DNA of 59,763 nucleotides from Sphingomonas sp. (lineage in GTDB: Bacteria > Pseudomonadota > Alphaproteobacteria > Sphingomonadales > Sphingomonadaceae): positions 1-59,763 of the forward strand of contig JACDEB010000004.1 of NCBI GenBank assembly GCA_013816595.1, written 5' to 3'. The position numbers were made by a program, and so were the translations under genes. Shown piece after piece: positions 17,317 to 25,901 of the stretch. Numbering within the stretch: position 1 is the stretch's first letter; the number at the start of each line of letters is the position of its first letter. The notes beneath the pieces are model-generated. The model had not been told where the DNA came from, did not search any database, and saw only the letters and a program-made list of their open reading frames with translations.

Positions 17317-17784
17317 ATGAGCGATGAAGCGCACCTTCCAGCCAAGCAATCTCGTCCGCGCACGTCGGCACGGGTTCCGGCACCGCATGGCGACTCCGGG
17401 CGGCCGCAAGGTGCTGAACGCGCGCCGCGCCCGCGGCCGGGCCAAGCTCAGCGCCTAACCCCTATCCGCAAGCGCGCGGATTTCCTTGCCGCCAATAAAG
17501 GCAAGCGCAGCACCACTCCCGGCTTCATCCTGCTGGTCCGCGATCGCGAAGACCAGGATCCCGCGATGCGCGTCGGCTTTACCGTAACCAAAAAAATCGG
17601 CGGCGCCGTCATCCGTAACCGTATGAAGCGCCGCTTCCGAGCGCTAGCCCGCGACCTCGTTCCGACCACCGGCATCGCTGGCGCCGATCATGTGATGATT
17701 GGCCGCTCCGGCGGGGTCGAACGCGACTATCGCCAATTGCGAATCGACCTTGCAAGCGCGCTTGAGCGGCTGCGCGATTCGTGA
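17317..17784 (+). CDS. rnpA: ribonuclease P protein component (extended, overlapping rpmH)
   Basis: The conserved RNase P protein begins at about 17459 ([20 protein letters not shown]) and includes [20 protein letters not shown] and the RNR motif, then [20 protein letters not shown]. This protein supports the RNase P ribozyme that matures tRNA 5' ends. No ATG, GTG or TTG lies in frame near the conserved start. The nearest is ATG 17317, seven nt before the rpmH ATG, giving 155 residues with a basic, Pro-rich N-terminal extension translated across all of rpmH in another frame. Alternatively a rare start codon or an indel is involved. It overlaps yidD as GTGA (17781). Confidence 0.85.
   Translation: MSDEAHLPAKQSRPRTSARVPAPHGDSGRPQGAERAPRPRPGQAQRLTPIRKRADFLAANKGKRSTTPGFILLVRDREDQDPAMRVGFTVTKKIGGAVIRNRMKRRFRALARDLVPTTGIAGADHVMIGRSGGVERDYRQLRIDLASALERLRDS
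17324..17458 (+). CDS. rpmH: 50S ribosomal protein L34
   Basis: A 44-residue very basic protein of the large ribosomal subunit. [20 protein letters not shown] is followed by [20 protein letters not shown] and ends KLSA, matching the family end to end. The GAGG at 17311-17314 lies 9 nt before the ATG. The gene is completely nested, in a different frame, inside the extended rnpA reading frame. The order rpmH-rnpA-yidD-yidC is the standard bacterial arrangement. Confidence 0.97.
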   Translation: MKRTFQPSNLVRARRHGFRHRMATPGGRKVLNARRARGRAKLSA

Positions 17785-17993
17785 TCGACAAAGCCCTGAT
17801 CCTGGTTGCCAAGGCGTGGCAGAAAGGCCCGTCGAAGGTCCTTCCGCCAAGCTGCCGCTTCCAGCCGAGCTGTTCGGCCTATGCGATTACCGCAATCCAG
17901 CGCTATGGCGCGGCCCACGGCGGGTGGATGGCGCTGAAGCGTATCCTGCGTTGCAATCCCTGGGGCGGCCACGGCCCCGACCCGGTTCCATGA
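17781..17993 (+). CDS. yidD: membrane protein insertion efficiency factor YidD
   Basis: A 70-residue protein thought to help YidC-dependent insertion at the inner membrane. The family signature is present: LPPSCRFQPSCSAYAITAIQ, with three of the conserved cysteines, then YGAAHGGWMALKRILRCNPW and GGHGPDPVP. The GTG start overlaps the rnpA stop as GTGA, so it is coupled to rnpA. yidC follows 12 nt later. Confidence 0.95.
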   Translation: MIDKALILVAKAWQKGPSKVLPPSCRFQPSCSAYAITAIQRYGAAHGGWMALKRILRCNPWGGHGPDPVP

Positions 17994-18005
17994 TGAGGCC
18001 AATCA

Positions 18006-19718
18006 GTGACTGACAGTAAGAATTTCATCATCGCAATCGCGCTCAGCGCTTTGGTCCTGTTCGGCTGGAGCTGGGCCGCGGAACGCTATTTCCCGACCGC
18101 GAAAGCGCCGCCCGCGGCGACCGTCGCGGCGGGACCGGCGGGTGCACCATCGGCGCCGACGGCGCAGACTGCGGCGGTGGCGCCAAAGGTGCTCCAGAAC
18201 CGCTCAGCGGTCCTTGGGGCGAGCCCGCGCGTCAGGATCGATACGCCATCGCTCAAGGGATCGATCAACCTCAAGGGGGCGCAGTTCGACGACCTCGTCC
18301 TGCTCACGCAGCGAACTGGGATCGCCAAGGATTCGGAACCCGTCCGCCTGCTTTCGCCGCTTGGTGCCGCGGGCACCTACATCGCCCAGTTCGGCTGGGC
18401 CGGCCAAAGCGCTCCGGGGCTCGACACGATGTGGACCGCGGACGGCACTGTACTCGCGCCCGGCCGGCCGGTCACGCTGACCAGCACGAGCGCCGATGGC
18501 CTCACGTTCGCACTGAAAATCGCGGTCGACCGCGGCTATTTGTTCACCGTCGATCAAAGTTTCGCCAACGGCTCGGGCAAGCCGGTCGCGCTGCGCCCAA
18601 CCGGCCTCGTCAGCCGCGCCGACAAATCGACCGACGCATCCACGTGGACCAATCATGTCGGGCCGATCAGCGTCTTCGACGGCACGGCCGATTACGACGT
18701 CGACTGGAAAACGCTCGACAAGGCCGGCCCCGCTGGCGAAGCAGCGAATAATGTCGATGGCTGGCTCGGCTTTACCGAGAAATATTGGCTGACCGCGCTC
18801 GCGCCTGTCGGCGACCCGCGCATGGCGACCGATTTCCGCCGCTCGCCAAGCGGCGGCTACCAGGCCGATTACGCCCTTGCACCGTCGATCGTCGAACCCG
18901 GCAAGGCGCTTACCAGCAAGACCCGTCTGTTCGCCGGAGCCAAAGAGAAAGTGTGGCTCGACCGTTACGAGAATCAAGGCATCACGAAGTTGTCCAAAGC
19001 GATCGACTGGGGCTGGTTCGAATGGTTCATGCGGCCGATTTTCGGCCTGCTGCTGATCCTGTTCCGGCTGACCGGCAATTTCGGTTTCGCGATCATCGGG
19101 CTGACGTTCATCGTCCGGCTGATCATGTTCCCGATCGCCCAGCGCCAGTTCAAGTCGATGGCCGCGATGCGCAAGGTCCAGCCCAAGATGAAGGCGATCC
19201 AGGAGCGCTTCAAGGACGACAAGCAGCGCCAGCAGCAGGAAATCCTCAAGCTTTACCAGGCCGAGAAAATCAATCCGGCCAGCGGCTGCCTTCCGATCTT
19301 GATTCAGATCCCGGTGTTCTACGCGCTTTACAAGGTGCTGATGGTGTCGGTCGAAATGCGCCACCAGCCCTTCATCTTGTGGATCAAGGATTTGAGCGCG
19401 CCTGACCCGCTGACCCCGGTCAATCTGTTCGGCCTGCTCCACTTCTCGCCGCCGGCTTTCTTGGCCATCGGCGTGCTTCCGATCCTGGTCGGAGCGACCC
19501 AGTGGCTGACGATGAAGCTCAACCCGCAGCCGATGGACCCGACCCAGCAGCAGATTTTCTCGATCATGCCGTGGCTATTGGTATTCATCATGGCGCCGTT
19601 TGCGGCCGGCCTGCAGCTCTACTGGATGACCAACAACATCCTGACCTTGCTCCAACAATGGTGGCTGTACCGGCGTTTCGGACTGCATTTCAGCGACACC
19701 CACCCGATCGAATCATGA
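18006..19718 (+). CDS. yidC: membrane protein insertase YidC
   Basis: A 570-residue Oxa1/YidC/Alb3-family insertase. The N-terminal anchor ([20 protein letters not shown]) is followed by an Ala/Pro linker, the large periplasmic beta domain (about residues 70-330), and the five-helix conserved core from about 345. That core includes [40 protein letters not shown] and the cytoplasmic helical hairpin ([20 protein letters not shown]), then [20 protein letters not shown]. The start is GTG at 18006. Its stop overlaps the engB ATG as ATGA. Confidence 0.97.
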   Translation: MTDSKNFIIAIALSALVLFGWSWAAERYFPTAKAPPAATVAAGPAGAPSAPTAQTAAVAPKVLQNRSAVLGASPRVRIDTPSLKGSINLKGAQFDDLVLLTQRTGIAKDSEPVRLLSPLGAAGTYIAQFGWAGQSAPGLDTMWTADGTVLAPGRPVTLTSTSADGLTFALKIAVDRGYLFTVDQSFANGSGKPVALRPTGLVSRADKSTDASTWTNHVGPISVFDGTADYDVDWKTLDKAGPAGEAANNVDGWLGFTEKYWLTALAPVGDPRMATDFRRSPSGGYQADYALAPSIVEPGKALTSKTRLFAGAKEKVWLDRYENQGITKLSKAIDWGWFEWFMRPIFGLLLILFRLTGNFGFAIIGLTFIVRLIMFPIAQRQFKSMAAMRKVQPKMKAIQERFKDDKQRQQQEILKLYQAEKINPASGCLPILIQIPVFYALYKVLMVSVEMRHQPFILWIKDLSAPDPLTPVNLFGLLHFSPPAFLAIGVLPILVGATQWLTMKLNPQPMDPTQQQIFSIMPWLLVFIMAPFAAGLQLYWMTNNILTLLQQWWLYRRFGLHFSDTHPIES

Positions 19719-20359
19719 CCGCGGCCGACGATCACCAACTGGCGGAGCAGGCGCGCAAGCTGTTCGCCGGCCCGATCACGTTCCTGAAATCGGCGCCCGA
19801 GCTGCGGTTTCTGCCCAATCCGGACGTGCCCGAAATCGCCTTCGCGGGCCGCTCGAACGTGGGCAAGAGCTCGCTCCTCAACGCGCTGACCAATCGCAAC
19901 AAGCTGGCGCGGACGTCGAACACGCCGGGGCGGACTCAGGAATTGAACTTCTTCGGCGTCGGCCAGCCGCTGCGGCTGCGGCTGGTCGATATGCCGGGCT
20001 ATGGTTTCGCCGAAGCGCCCAAAGACATGGTCAAGCGCTGGCGCTTCCTGATCAATGATTTTCTGCGCGGGCGAGCAGTGCTCAAGCGCGCCCTCGTGCT
20101 GGTCGACAGCCGCCACGGCCTGAAGCCGGTCGATCATGAGATCATGGACATGCTCGACAAAGCGGCGGTCAATTATCAGCTGGTCATGACCAAGGCCGAC
20201 AAGGTCAAGCCGACCGTCCTCGCCGCCACCCTGGAGAAGGTCGCCGCCGACGCTCGCAAGCACCTCGCGGCGCATCCCGAGATCCTGACCACCTCGAGCG
20301 AGACCGGCGATGGTATCGCCGGGCTTCGAACCGCCATCCTCGCCGCCGCATTCGCTTAG
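19715..20359 (+). CDS. engB: ribosome biogenesis GTP-binding protein (YihA/YsxC/EngB)
   Basis: A 214-residue GTPase needed for large-subunit assembly. G1 is [21 protein letters not shown]2 is [13 protein letters not shown]3 is [14 protein letters not shown]4 is MTKADKV and G5 is TTSSETG. The frame is open upstream inside yidC, but the ATG at 19715-19717 gives the family length and overlaps the yidC stop as ATGA. It completes the rpmH-rnpA-yidD-yidC-engB operon. Confidence 0.95.
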   Translation: MTAADDHQLAEQARKLFAGPITFLKSAPELRFLPNPDVPEIAFAGRSNVGKSSLLNALTNRNKLARTSNTPGRTQELNFFGVGQPLRLRLVDMPGYGFAEAPKDMVKRWRFLINDFLRGRAVLKRALVLVDSRHGLKPVDHEIMDMLDKAAVNYQLVMTKADKVKPTVLAATLEKVAADARKHLAAHPEILTTSSETGDGIAGLRTAILAAAFA

Positions 20360-20371
20360 GGATCATCAGCC

Positions 20372-21040
20372 TTGCTCAAGCTCGTCATCGGAAATCGCGC
20401 TTATTCCAGCTGGTCGTTCCGCGGCTGGCTCGCGGTTAAACAATCGGGCGAGGAGTTCGAGGAACTGGTCGTCCCCATGTTCGACGCCGAATGGGAAGAG
20501 CGCCGCGAGGGCGATGAATTCGCGCCCGGCGGCGGCAAGGTGCCGATCCTGTGGGACGGCGAATGCGTCGTCTGGGACAGCCTTGCGATCATCGAATTTC
20601 TGGCCGAGCGGACTGGCCGTGAGCGTTACTGGCCCGAAGCTGTCGATGCGCGGGCGATGGCCCGGTCAATGGCCGCCGAAATGCATTCGGGCTTTGCCAG
20701 CCTGCGCCGCGAACTGCCGATGAATGTCCGCCGCAGCTTTGCCGCGAAGGAGTTGAACGAGGATGTCCGCCACGACATCGATCGGATCATGCAGATTTGG
20801 GCCCAGGCCCGGGCGCGCTTTGGCGGGACCGGCGATTTCCTGTTCGGCACGTGGTCGGCGGCGGACATCATGTTCGCTCCGGTGGTGACTCGTTTCCTCA
20901 CTTATGGAGTCCCGGTCCCAAGCTTTGCGGCAATCTACATGAAAGCGGTTCTGTCCCACGCCGATGTCGCCGAATGGATCGACAAGGCCCAGGACGAGCC
21001 GTGGGTGATCGAAGCCTATGAAGAAAGCGGCGCTCAGTAG
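20372..21040 (+). CDS. glutathione S-transferase family protein
   Basis: A 222-residue cytosolic protein. The N-terminal thioredoxin-like domain starts MLKLVIGNRAYSSWSFRGWL, where a Ser in the YSSWS region takes the catalytic position, and contains GKVPILWDGECVVWDSLAII with the glutathione-contacting VP and DS residues. The helical C-terminal domain contains the SAADIMFAPVVTRF capping-box segment. The start is TTG at 20372, 12 nt after engB. It is probably the last gene of that transcript and overlaps the convergent cupin gene by 7 nt. The substrate is unknown. Confidence 0.87.
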   Translation: MLKLVIGNRAYSSWSFRGWLAVKQSGEEFEELVVPMFDAEWEERREGDEFAPGGGKVPILWDGECVVWDSLAIIEFLAERTGRERYWPEAVDARAMARSMAAEMHSGFASLRRELPMNVRRSFAAKELNEDVRHDIDRIMQIWAQARARFGGTGDFLFGTWSAADIMFAPVVTRFLTYGVPVPSFAAIYMKAVLSHADVAEWIDKAQDEPWVIEAYEESGAQ

Positions 21041-21486
21041 AGAGTCCCGTCCTTGCGCCGATAGCGGCCGTCGGCGTGAAATTGCATGTCGATGTCGGAA
21101 TATTCGCCCCATGTGACCTCGCCGCCGCTGAAACAGACGAAGCGGCACGGCTGATCGGTCTCGTTGATCAGATGATGGCCGTTGCGAACGCTCTTGGCCC
21201 AGGCGACCATATCCCCCGCGCGCAACACCGACCGGCCCTGGTCCTCGATCAGCACCGCTTCACCTTCGAGCATGACGAGGAATTCGTCCTCGCCGTCGTG
21301 CCAGTGGCGCTGCGACGACCAGGCGCCGGGTTCGAGCATGACTTCGCTGACCTTGAAATCGGTCAGCCCAAGCGCGGGGCCAAGGCGGCGGTAATGGCGT
21401 CCGGCGACCTCCTCGTTGAACGGCGGCGGATAACCGGTGGTGGAAGTCTGTTCGATTTGCGAAAGGTCGATCTTGGGCATTGCCAT
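21034..21486 (-). CDS. cupin-domain protein
   Basis: A 150-residue single-cupin protein. Motif 1 is RHWHDGEDEFLVMLEG with the His-x-His and Glu metal ligands, and motif 2 lies around AGDMVAWAKSVRNGHHLIN with the final His. The N-terminus is MAMPKIDLSQIEQTSTTGYP. This type of cupin often binds a divalent metal and may act on a small carbonyl or sugar substrate; none can be inferred. It is divergent from dapE across 21 nt. Confidence 0.87.
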   Translation of the reverse strand: MAMPKIDLSQIEQTSTTGYPPPFNEEVAGRHYRRLGPALGLTDFKVSEVMLEPGAWSSQRHWHDGEDEFLVMLEGEAVLIEDQGRSVLRAGDMVAWAKSVRNGHHLINETDQPCRFVCFSGGEVTWGEYSDIDMQFHADGRYRRKDGTLY

Positions 21487-21507
21487 GTCCTTTGCTAGGA
21501 ATCGTAT

Positions 21508-22635
21508 ATGTCGATCGATCCAATCGCGCTTGCAGCCGCACTGATCAACTGTCCAAGTGTCACGCCCGCCAGCGGCGCGGTGTTCGACCTGCTCGACCAG
21601 GAGCTAGCGGCTCTGGGTTTTACCGTTCATCGCTGGGTGATGGGCGAAGCACCCGACGGCCCGACCGAGAATATGGTCGCGATTCGCGGGCAAGGGTCAC
21701 CGCATTTCGGGTTCGCCGGTCATCTCGACGTTGTCCCGCCGGGCGAAGGCTGGAGCGTCGGGCCGTATGAAGCGAAGATCGTCGACGGCCGGCTGGTCGG
21801 GCGCGGCGCCAATGACATGAAAAGCGCCATCGCCGCCTTCGTCGCTGCGGTGTCGCGGATCGACCAGACGGCGGGGACCTTGTCGCTGCTCATTACCGGC
21901 GACGAGGAAGGCTATGCCACTTACGGGACGCCGCGGATCATCGATTGGCTCAACGAGCGCTCGATCCGGCCCGACATGATCCTGATCGGCGAGCCGACTT
22001 CGGTCGATCGCCTGGGGGACACGATCAAGATCGGCCGCCGCGGCTCGGTCAACATGTGGATCGACGTTCCCGGCATTCAGGGTCATGTTGCTTACCCTCA
22101 CCGGACCGACAATCCGATCGCCCCGTTGGCGCGGGTGGTCGCGGCGCTGGACCAGGTCCATCTCGACGACGGGACTCACGAATTCCCGCCCTCCAATCTC
22201 GAATTCACCGCGGTGACCACACCGACGAGCGCAAGCAACGTCATTCCCGGCGCGGCGACGGCGCAACTCAACATTCGCTTCAATAATCTCCAGCGCGGCG
22301 CCGACCTCGTCGCCATGGTCGAGCAGATCGCCGCCCACGAAGCGCCCGGAGCAACGGTCCGGGCGCGGATTTCGGGCGAGGCCTTCCTCACTCCGCCAGG
22401 GCTGCTCTACGACATTATCGTCGATTCCGTCCGTGAGGAAACCGGGGTCGAGCCCGAACTTTCAACCAGCGGCGGCACATCGGACGGACGGTTTCTGATC
22501 CAGCTCTGCCCGGTGGTCGATTTCGGCCTTCCCAACGCGACCATGCACAAGCTCGACGAAAGCGCTTCGGTCGAGGACATCGAAGCGCTGTCGAGAATTT
22601 ACGAGCGGATATTGCAAAGAGCGCTGAGCATCTGA
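21508..22635 (+). CDS. dapE: succinyl-diaminopimelate desuccinylase
   Basis: A 375-residue dinuclear zinc M20 hydrolase that releases L,L-diaminopimelate for lysine and peptidoglycan synthesis. Motifs: FAGHLDVVPPGEGWSVGPY with the first metal ligands, GRGANDMKSAIAAFVAAV, LITGDEEGYATYGT with the catalytic Glu pair, GEPTSVDRLGDTIKIGRRGS, the dimerisation domain, and the C-terminal STSGGTSDGRFL. Length and the GEPT-S segment favour DapE over ArgE. Start ATG 21508. Confidence 0.95.
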   Translation: MSIDPIALAAALINCPSVTPASGAVFDLLDQELAALGFTVHRWVMGEAPDGPTENMVAIRGQGSPHFGFAGHLDVVPPGEGWSVGPYEAKIVDGRLVGRGANDMKSAIAAFVAAVSRIDQTAGTLSLLITGDEEGYATYGTPRIIDWLNERSIRPDMILIGEPTSVDRLGDTIKIGRRGSVNMWIDVPGIQGHVAYPHRTDNPIAPLARVVAALDQVHLDDGTHEFPPSNLEFTAVTTPTSASNVIPGAATAQLNIRFNNLQRGADLVAMVEQIAAHEAPGATVRARISGEAFLTPPGLLYDIIVDSVREETGVEPELSTSGGTSDGRFLIQLCPVVDFGLPNATMHKLDESASVEDIEALSRIYERILQRALSI

Positions 22636-22647
22636 TTTCGCTAATAG

Positions 22648-23514
22648 CTAGCGGTGATCGGGGTCCGCCCACAGGACGAAGGTCGTCACCTCGGCGCCGC
22701 CCGGAAGAGACCGCGCATAAATGATGCCGCGGCCTTTACGGTCGAAGGCCCGCACGCGTCCCCATTTTTTGGGATCGATCGGCCCCGCCTCGGCGAACGC
22801 GGCGGCGGCGGACCCGGCGGATTCCTGACCGCGCACCGAATTTGCGACAAGATTCGACGCGATCGCGCGGGTCGAAGTCAGCTGCCAACCATCATTGTGC
22901 GCGTAAATCAGGTTGAGCTGGTCGTAATCGTGCCCATTGGGCTGCTCATTGTTCTTGGTGCCGTTGGTTCCCTTGGTACCGCTGGGGTCGCTGGTATAGT
23001 CCATGCACGATCCGAGATTGACGTTGCTGTGGTTCTCGTCCTGGTGGCCAAGGCCGGACGTATGACCGATCTCCTGGCACATGACGAACCGGCGCCACGA
23101 TGGCGTGTTGTACGTGGCAGAGGCGAAATAGCTGTCGTTGAGCCGGACGGTGGCCTGCGCGATATGGCCATATTGGGTCCAGACGTTCGCGATTCCGAGC
23201 CAGCCATTATAACCATAGGAATAGTTGCAAATCTCAATCCGGCCGTAGGTCGGGTAGCAGGTCGCCGGGCTTCGTAGCCCGAGCAGGGCCAATGTGTCGA
23301 TTTGAACGGCTTTGGTCCAATTGACCGACGCCGTTGCGAGATATGGGTCCCAGGCCGAATTGACATTATCGCCAAGGCGAAGAGTCAATGTCGTGACGCG
23401 CGGCCAATGCAGGCCGGACCAACTGTGCGTGGCAAGCGCCGGGCTTGAGCCAGCGATCGAAAGCGCCGCTGCCGAGCCTGTCAAAAAATGCCTTGTCCAA
23501 CGTCCAACCCGCAT
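22648..23514 (-). CDS. secreted metzincin-like protein with an altered zinc motif
   Basis: A 288-residue exported protein. The ATG at 23512-23514 has GGAG 7 nt upstream and opens a signal peptide (MRVGRWTRHFLTGSAAALSI to ALA), so I prefer it to an upstream start 26 codons earlier. Near residue 150 lies VMCQEIGHTSGLGHQDENHS. It aligns with the metzincin HExxHxxGxxH zinc motif except that the first His is Gln. NLGSCMDYTSDPSG then resembles a Met-turn. Other cysteines (SPATCYPTYGRIEICNYSYG) suggest disulfides. It may be a protease with an unusual metal site, or catalytically dead. It stands alone between dapE (convergent) and the GGDEF-EAL gene. Confidence 0.75.
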   Translation of the reverse strand: MRVGRWTRHFLTGSAAALSIAGSSPALATHSWSGLHWPRVTTLTLRLGDNVNSAWDPYLATASVNWTKAVQIDTLALLGLRSPATCYPTYGRIEICNYSYGYNGWLGIANVWTQYGHIAQATVRLNDSYFASATYNTPSWRRFVMCQEIGHTSGLGHQDENHSNVNLGSCMDYTSDPSGTKGTNGTKNNEQPNGHDYDQLNLIYAHNDGWQLTSTRAIASNLVANSVRGQESAGSAAAAFAEAGPIDPKKWGRVRAFDRKGRGIIYARSLPGGAEVTTFVLWADPDHR

Positions 23515-23635
23515 GGTTTTGCTCCACGAATAGTCTCGTTGTCCCGCATTGCCATACAACAAGCGGCTCGATTCTTTTGCGTTATCAATCATTTATGCTC
23601 AGCGCGCAAACACTATTGGAGCCACTATTGTTCGG

Positions 23636-25318
23636 CTAGGCGACCGATTTGGCGGCGCCATCCGCGCGGCTGGTCCAGTTCAGAAACTCGCGCTCCATCA
23701 TCGGCGGCGAATAGACAAACCCTTGGACGGTGTCGCAGCCCATGGCGCGCAGGATATCGGCCTGGCTGACGGTTTCGACCGCTTCGGCGACCACTTCGCA
23801 TCCGATGCCCTTGATCAAATGGATGACTGCCTGGACGATGACCCGCGACTTCTCCGAGGTCTCGATGCCAGCGATTAGCGACTGGTCGACCTTGACCCGA
23901 TCGAGCGGCAAGGTCTGGAGGCGGGCCAAATTCGAATAGCCAGTGCCAAAGTCGTCGATCGAAATGCGGGCGCCGCTATCCCGAAGCAAGGCGATTTCCG
24001 CAATGATCGCTTCGCTTGCGTCCATCGCCGCGGTCTCGGTGAACTCGAGTTCCACCATCGCCAGCGGAACCCCGGCATCGCCAAACGCCTGGCGCAGCTT
24101 AACGAAGAAATCGGGGCGCTCGACCTGGCGCGGGCTGATGTTGAACGACATTCGTCCGGCAAAGCCGTCACGCTGCCACTGGCTCAGCAACGCAGCGACT
24201 TCACCAATCACCCAGTCGCCGATTTCGGCGATGATTCCGGTCCGCTCGGCGACCGGAATGAAGCTGTTGGGCGGGCGCAACCCGTCGCGCGGATGATTCC
24301 ATCGCAACAGCGCCTCGGCGCCGACCATTTCGCCAGTCACCAGGCTCATCTGAGGCCGAAACGCGAGCAGGAAATCGCCGCGCTGAACCGCGTCGGTCAG
24401 CGCGCGCTCGGTATCGAGGTTTTCCTGATGCTCGGCGGCAAGCGCGGCGTTGAACAGGCAATGCTGCCCGCCGCCCTGCGCTTTGGCGCAATACATTGCG
24501 ATATCCGCGGCGCGCATCAGCGATTCGACCGTCGTTCCATGGTCTGGAGCGATGGCGACCCCGATCGAGGCGCCGATATCGACGCTGTGCGAGCACAGTT
24601 CGAACGGTTCTGAAATCGCCAAGGCGACCCGGCGGGCGACCCGCTCGACTTCATCGACCGACGAGACTGCCGGCAGGAACATGGTGAATTCGTCCCTAGC
24701 AAGCCGGGCGAGCAGCGGGCGCACGCTGCTATTGCCGTTGAATTCGGCGTTGACGACGACGCGCAGGCGATTGGCGACCATGATCAGCAATTGGTCGCCG
24801 CGGGCTTGGCCGAGGCTGTCGTTGACGGTCTTGAATTGATCGAGGTCGACGAACAGCATCGCCGACATCGAGCCGTCTTCGGCGTCGCCGAGCATCTTGT
24901 CGGCTTCCGATCGGAAATGGAGGCGGTTGGGAAGCGACATGACCGGATCGTACATCCCCAAGGCGTGGGCGTTTTCGATCGAGGCGCGAACCTCCGCGAA
25001 CAGGGTGTCGACTGCGGCCGCGAGCTTGGGCATGGTCTTGCGCACCAAAGGCGGCGCTGGAGAGACGAGGTCGCCATCCTCGACCGCGAGCAGACGATCG
25101 CTCAGCGCAGTCAGCGCTTTTGCGCTTTCGCTGTTGGGGCGCTCGGACGCCATATAACTGATCATCAGGCAGAATACGCCCGCCACCAGTGCGGCGACGA
25201 GCTTCTCGTCGAACTCGGTCAGATAGAGGAGCGCGCTCAAGGAAAAAATGAACGAGGCGAAGCCTGCCGCACACGACAGGATCGCATTGCTGAATTTTTG
25301 GGCGGTTTCCGATTTCAT
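23636..25318 (-). CDS. GGDEF-EAL cyclic-di-GMP phosphodiesterase
   Basis: A 560-residue inner-membrane signalling protein. Two membrane helices lie at about residues 8-55 (ILSCAAGFASFIFSLSALLY; AALVAGVFCLMISYMAS), with a short linker. The GGDEF domain (about 130-295) has DLDQFKTVNDSLGQARGDQL but a degenerate active site, LARLARDEFTMFL. The EAL domain (about 305-550) has GAEALLRWNHP, ELEFTETAAM, IDDFGTGYSNLARL, KVDQSLIAG and VVAEAVET, all expected of an active phosphodiesterase. The start is the ATG 25316-25318; the frame is open upstream into smr. It probably degrades c-di-GMP, with GGDEF as a regulatory or GTP-binding domain. Confidence 0.92.
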   Translation of the reverse strand: MKSETAQKFSNAILSCAAGFASFIFSLSALLYLTEFDEKLVAALVAGVFCLMISYMASERPNSESAKALTALSDRLLAVEDGDLVSPAPPLVRKTMPKLAAAVDTLFAEVRASIENAHALGMYDPVMSLPNRLHFRSEADKMLGDAEDGSMSAMLFVDLDQFKTVNDSLGQARGDQLLIMVANRLRVVVNAEFNGNSSVRPLLARLARDEFTMFLPAVSSVDEVERVARRVALAISEPFELCSHSVDIGASIGVAIAPDHGTTVESLMRAADIAMYCAKAQGGGQHCLFNAALAAEHQENLDTERALTDAVQRGDFLLAFRPQMSLVTGEMVGAEALLRWNHPRDGLRPPNSFIPVAERTGIIAEIGDWVIGEVAALLSQWQRDGFAGRMSFNISPRQVERPDFFVKLRQAFGDAGVPLAMVELEFTETAAMDASEAIIAEIALLRDSGARISIDDFGTGYSNLARLQTLPLDRVKVDQSLIAGIETSEKSRVIVQAVIHLIKGIGCEVVAEAVETVSQADILRAMGCDTVQGFVYSPPMMEREFLNWTSRADGAAKSVA

Positions 25319-25391
25319 CGCGTCAAAAAGAGCCTCGGTGACGGTTAACCCGCCTGAGCACCCGCGATAACCAGGAAGGGTTAAGAAAAAG

Positions 25392-25901
25392 TCAGTGGCG
25401 GCGCAGGATAATGTACAGACTGCCCCCACCGCCGTGCCGCCGATGAGCACCGCGAACCGCTGCGATGTGCGGGGCATGACGCGATGCCGCCAGCCAGTCG
25501 CGCACCGCGGCCCGAATTCGCCCGCGCCCCGATCCGTCATTTTGGCTTCGCTCGCGACCGGTAACGAGCAGCACAACCCGCTCGCGCCGGGTCCACGCCC
25601 GGTCGAGCAGCCGGTCGACCGCTGCCCAGGCGCTATCGAGGGTCATTCCGTGGAGGTCGAGCGTGCAATCGGGTTCGACCGATCCACCGCGCAAGCGCCG
25701 TTCCCAGCCCCCGTCGAGGCCGTCGCCAAGCTCGAGCGCCCGGGTCGATGCGGAGCGCAGCTGTGAGATCGGGTCGAGCACGAGCGGCGGCGGTTGGTCG
25801 CGATCAGGACTTCCCTGCTCGGCATCAGTCGCCTTGAGCGGGCGGATCGTCCGCGCCACCTGCTTCCACACAGCAGATTCGTCAGGGCCGAGTTTGCGCA
25901 C
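25392..25901 (-). CDS. Smr/MutS2-type domain protein
   Basis: About 169 residues. The N-terminus (RKLGPDESAVWKQVARTIRP) is typical of short alphaproteobacterial Smr proteins, and the Smr domain has TLDLHGMTLDSAWAAVDRLL and LLVTGRER, the DLHG and TG motifs of this nuclease or nucleic-acid-binding fold. The C-terminus ends GGGGSLYIILRRH. I placed the start at GTG 25899-25901, giving a 20-nt overlap with mltA; TTG 25904 is the alternative. It is the last gene of a Tim44-like, mltA, smr operon. Confidence 0.87.
   Translation of the reverse strand: MRKLGPDESAVWKQVARTIRPLKATDAEQGSPDRDQPPPLVLDPISQLRSASTRALELGDGLDGGWERRLRGGSVEPDCTLDLHGMTLDSAWAAVDRLLDRAWTRRERVVLLVTGRERSQNDGSGRGRIRAAVRDWLAASRHAPHIAAVRGAHRRHGGGGSLYIILRRH

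Noticed and set aside
25340-25390. CtrA-type sites (TTAA repeats) upstream of the GGDEF-EAL gene
   Set aside because: TTAA occurs at 25345 and 25381, but the spacing does not match the TTAA-N7-TTAA consensus.
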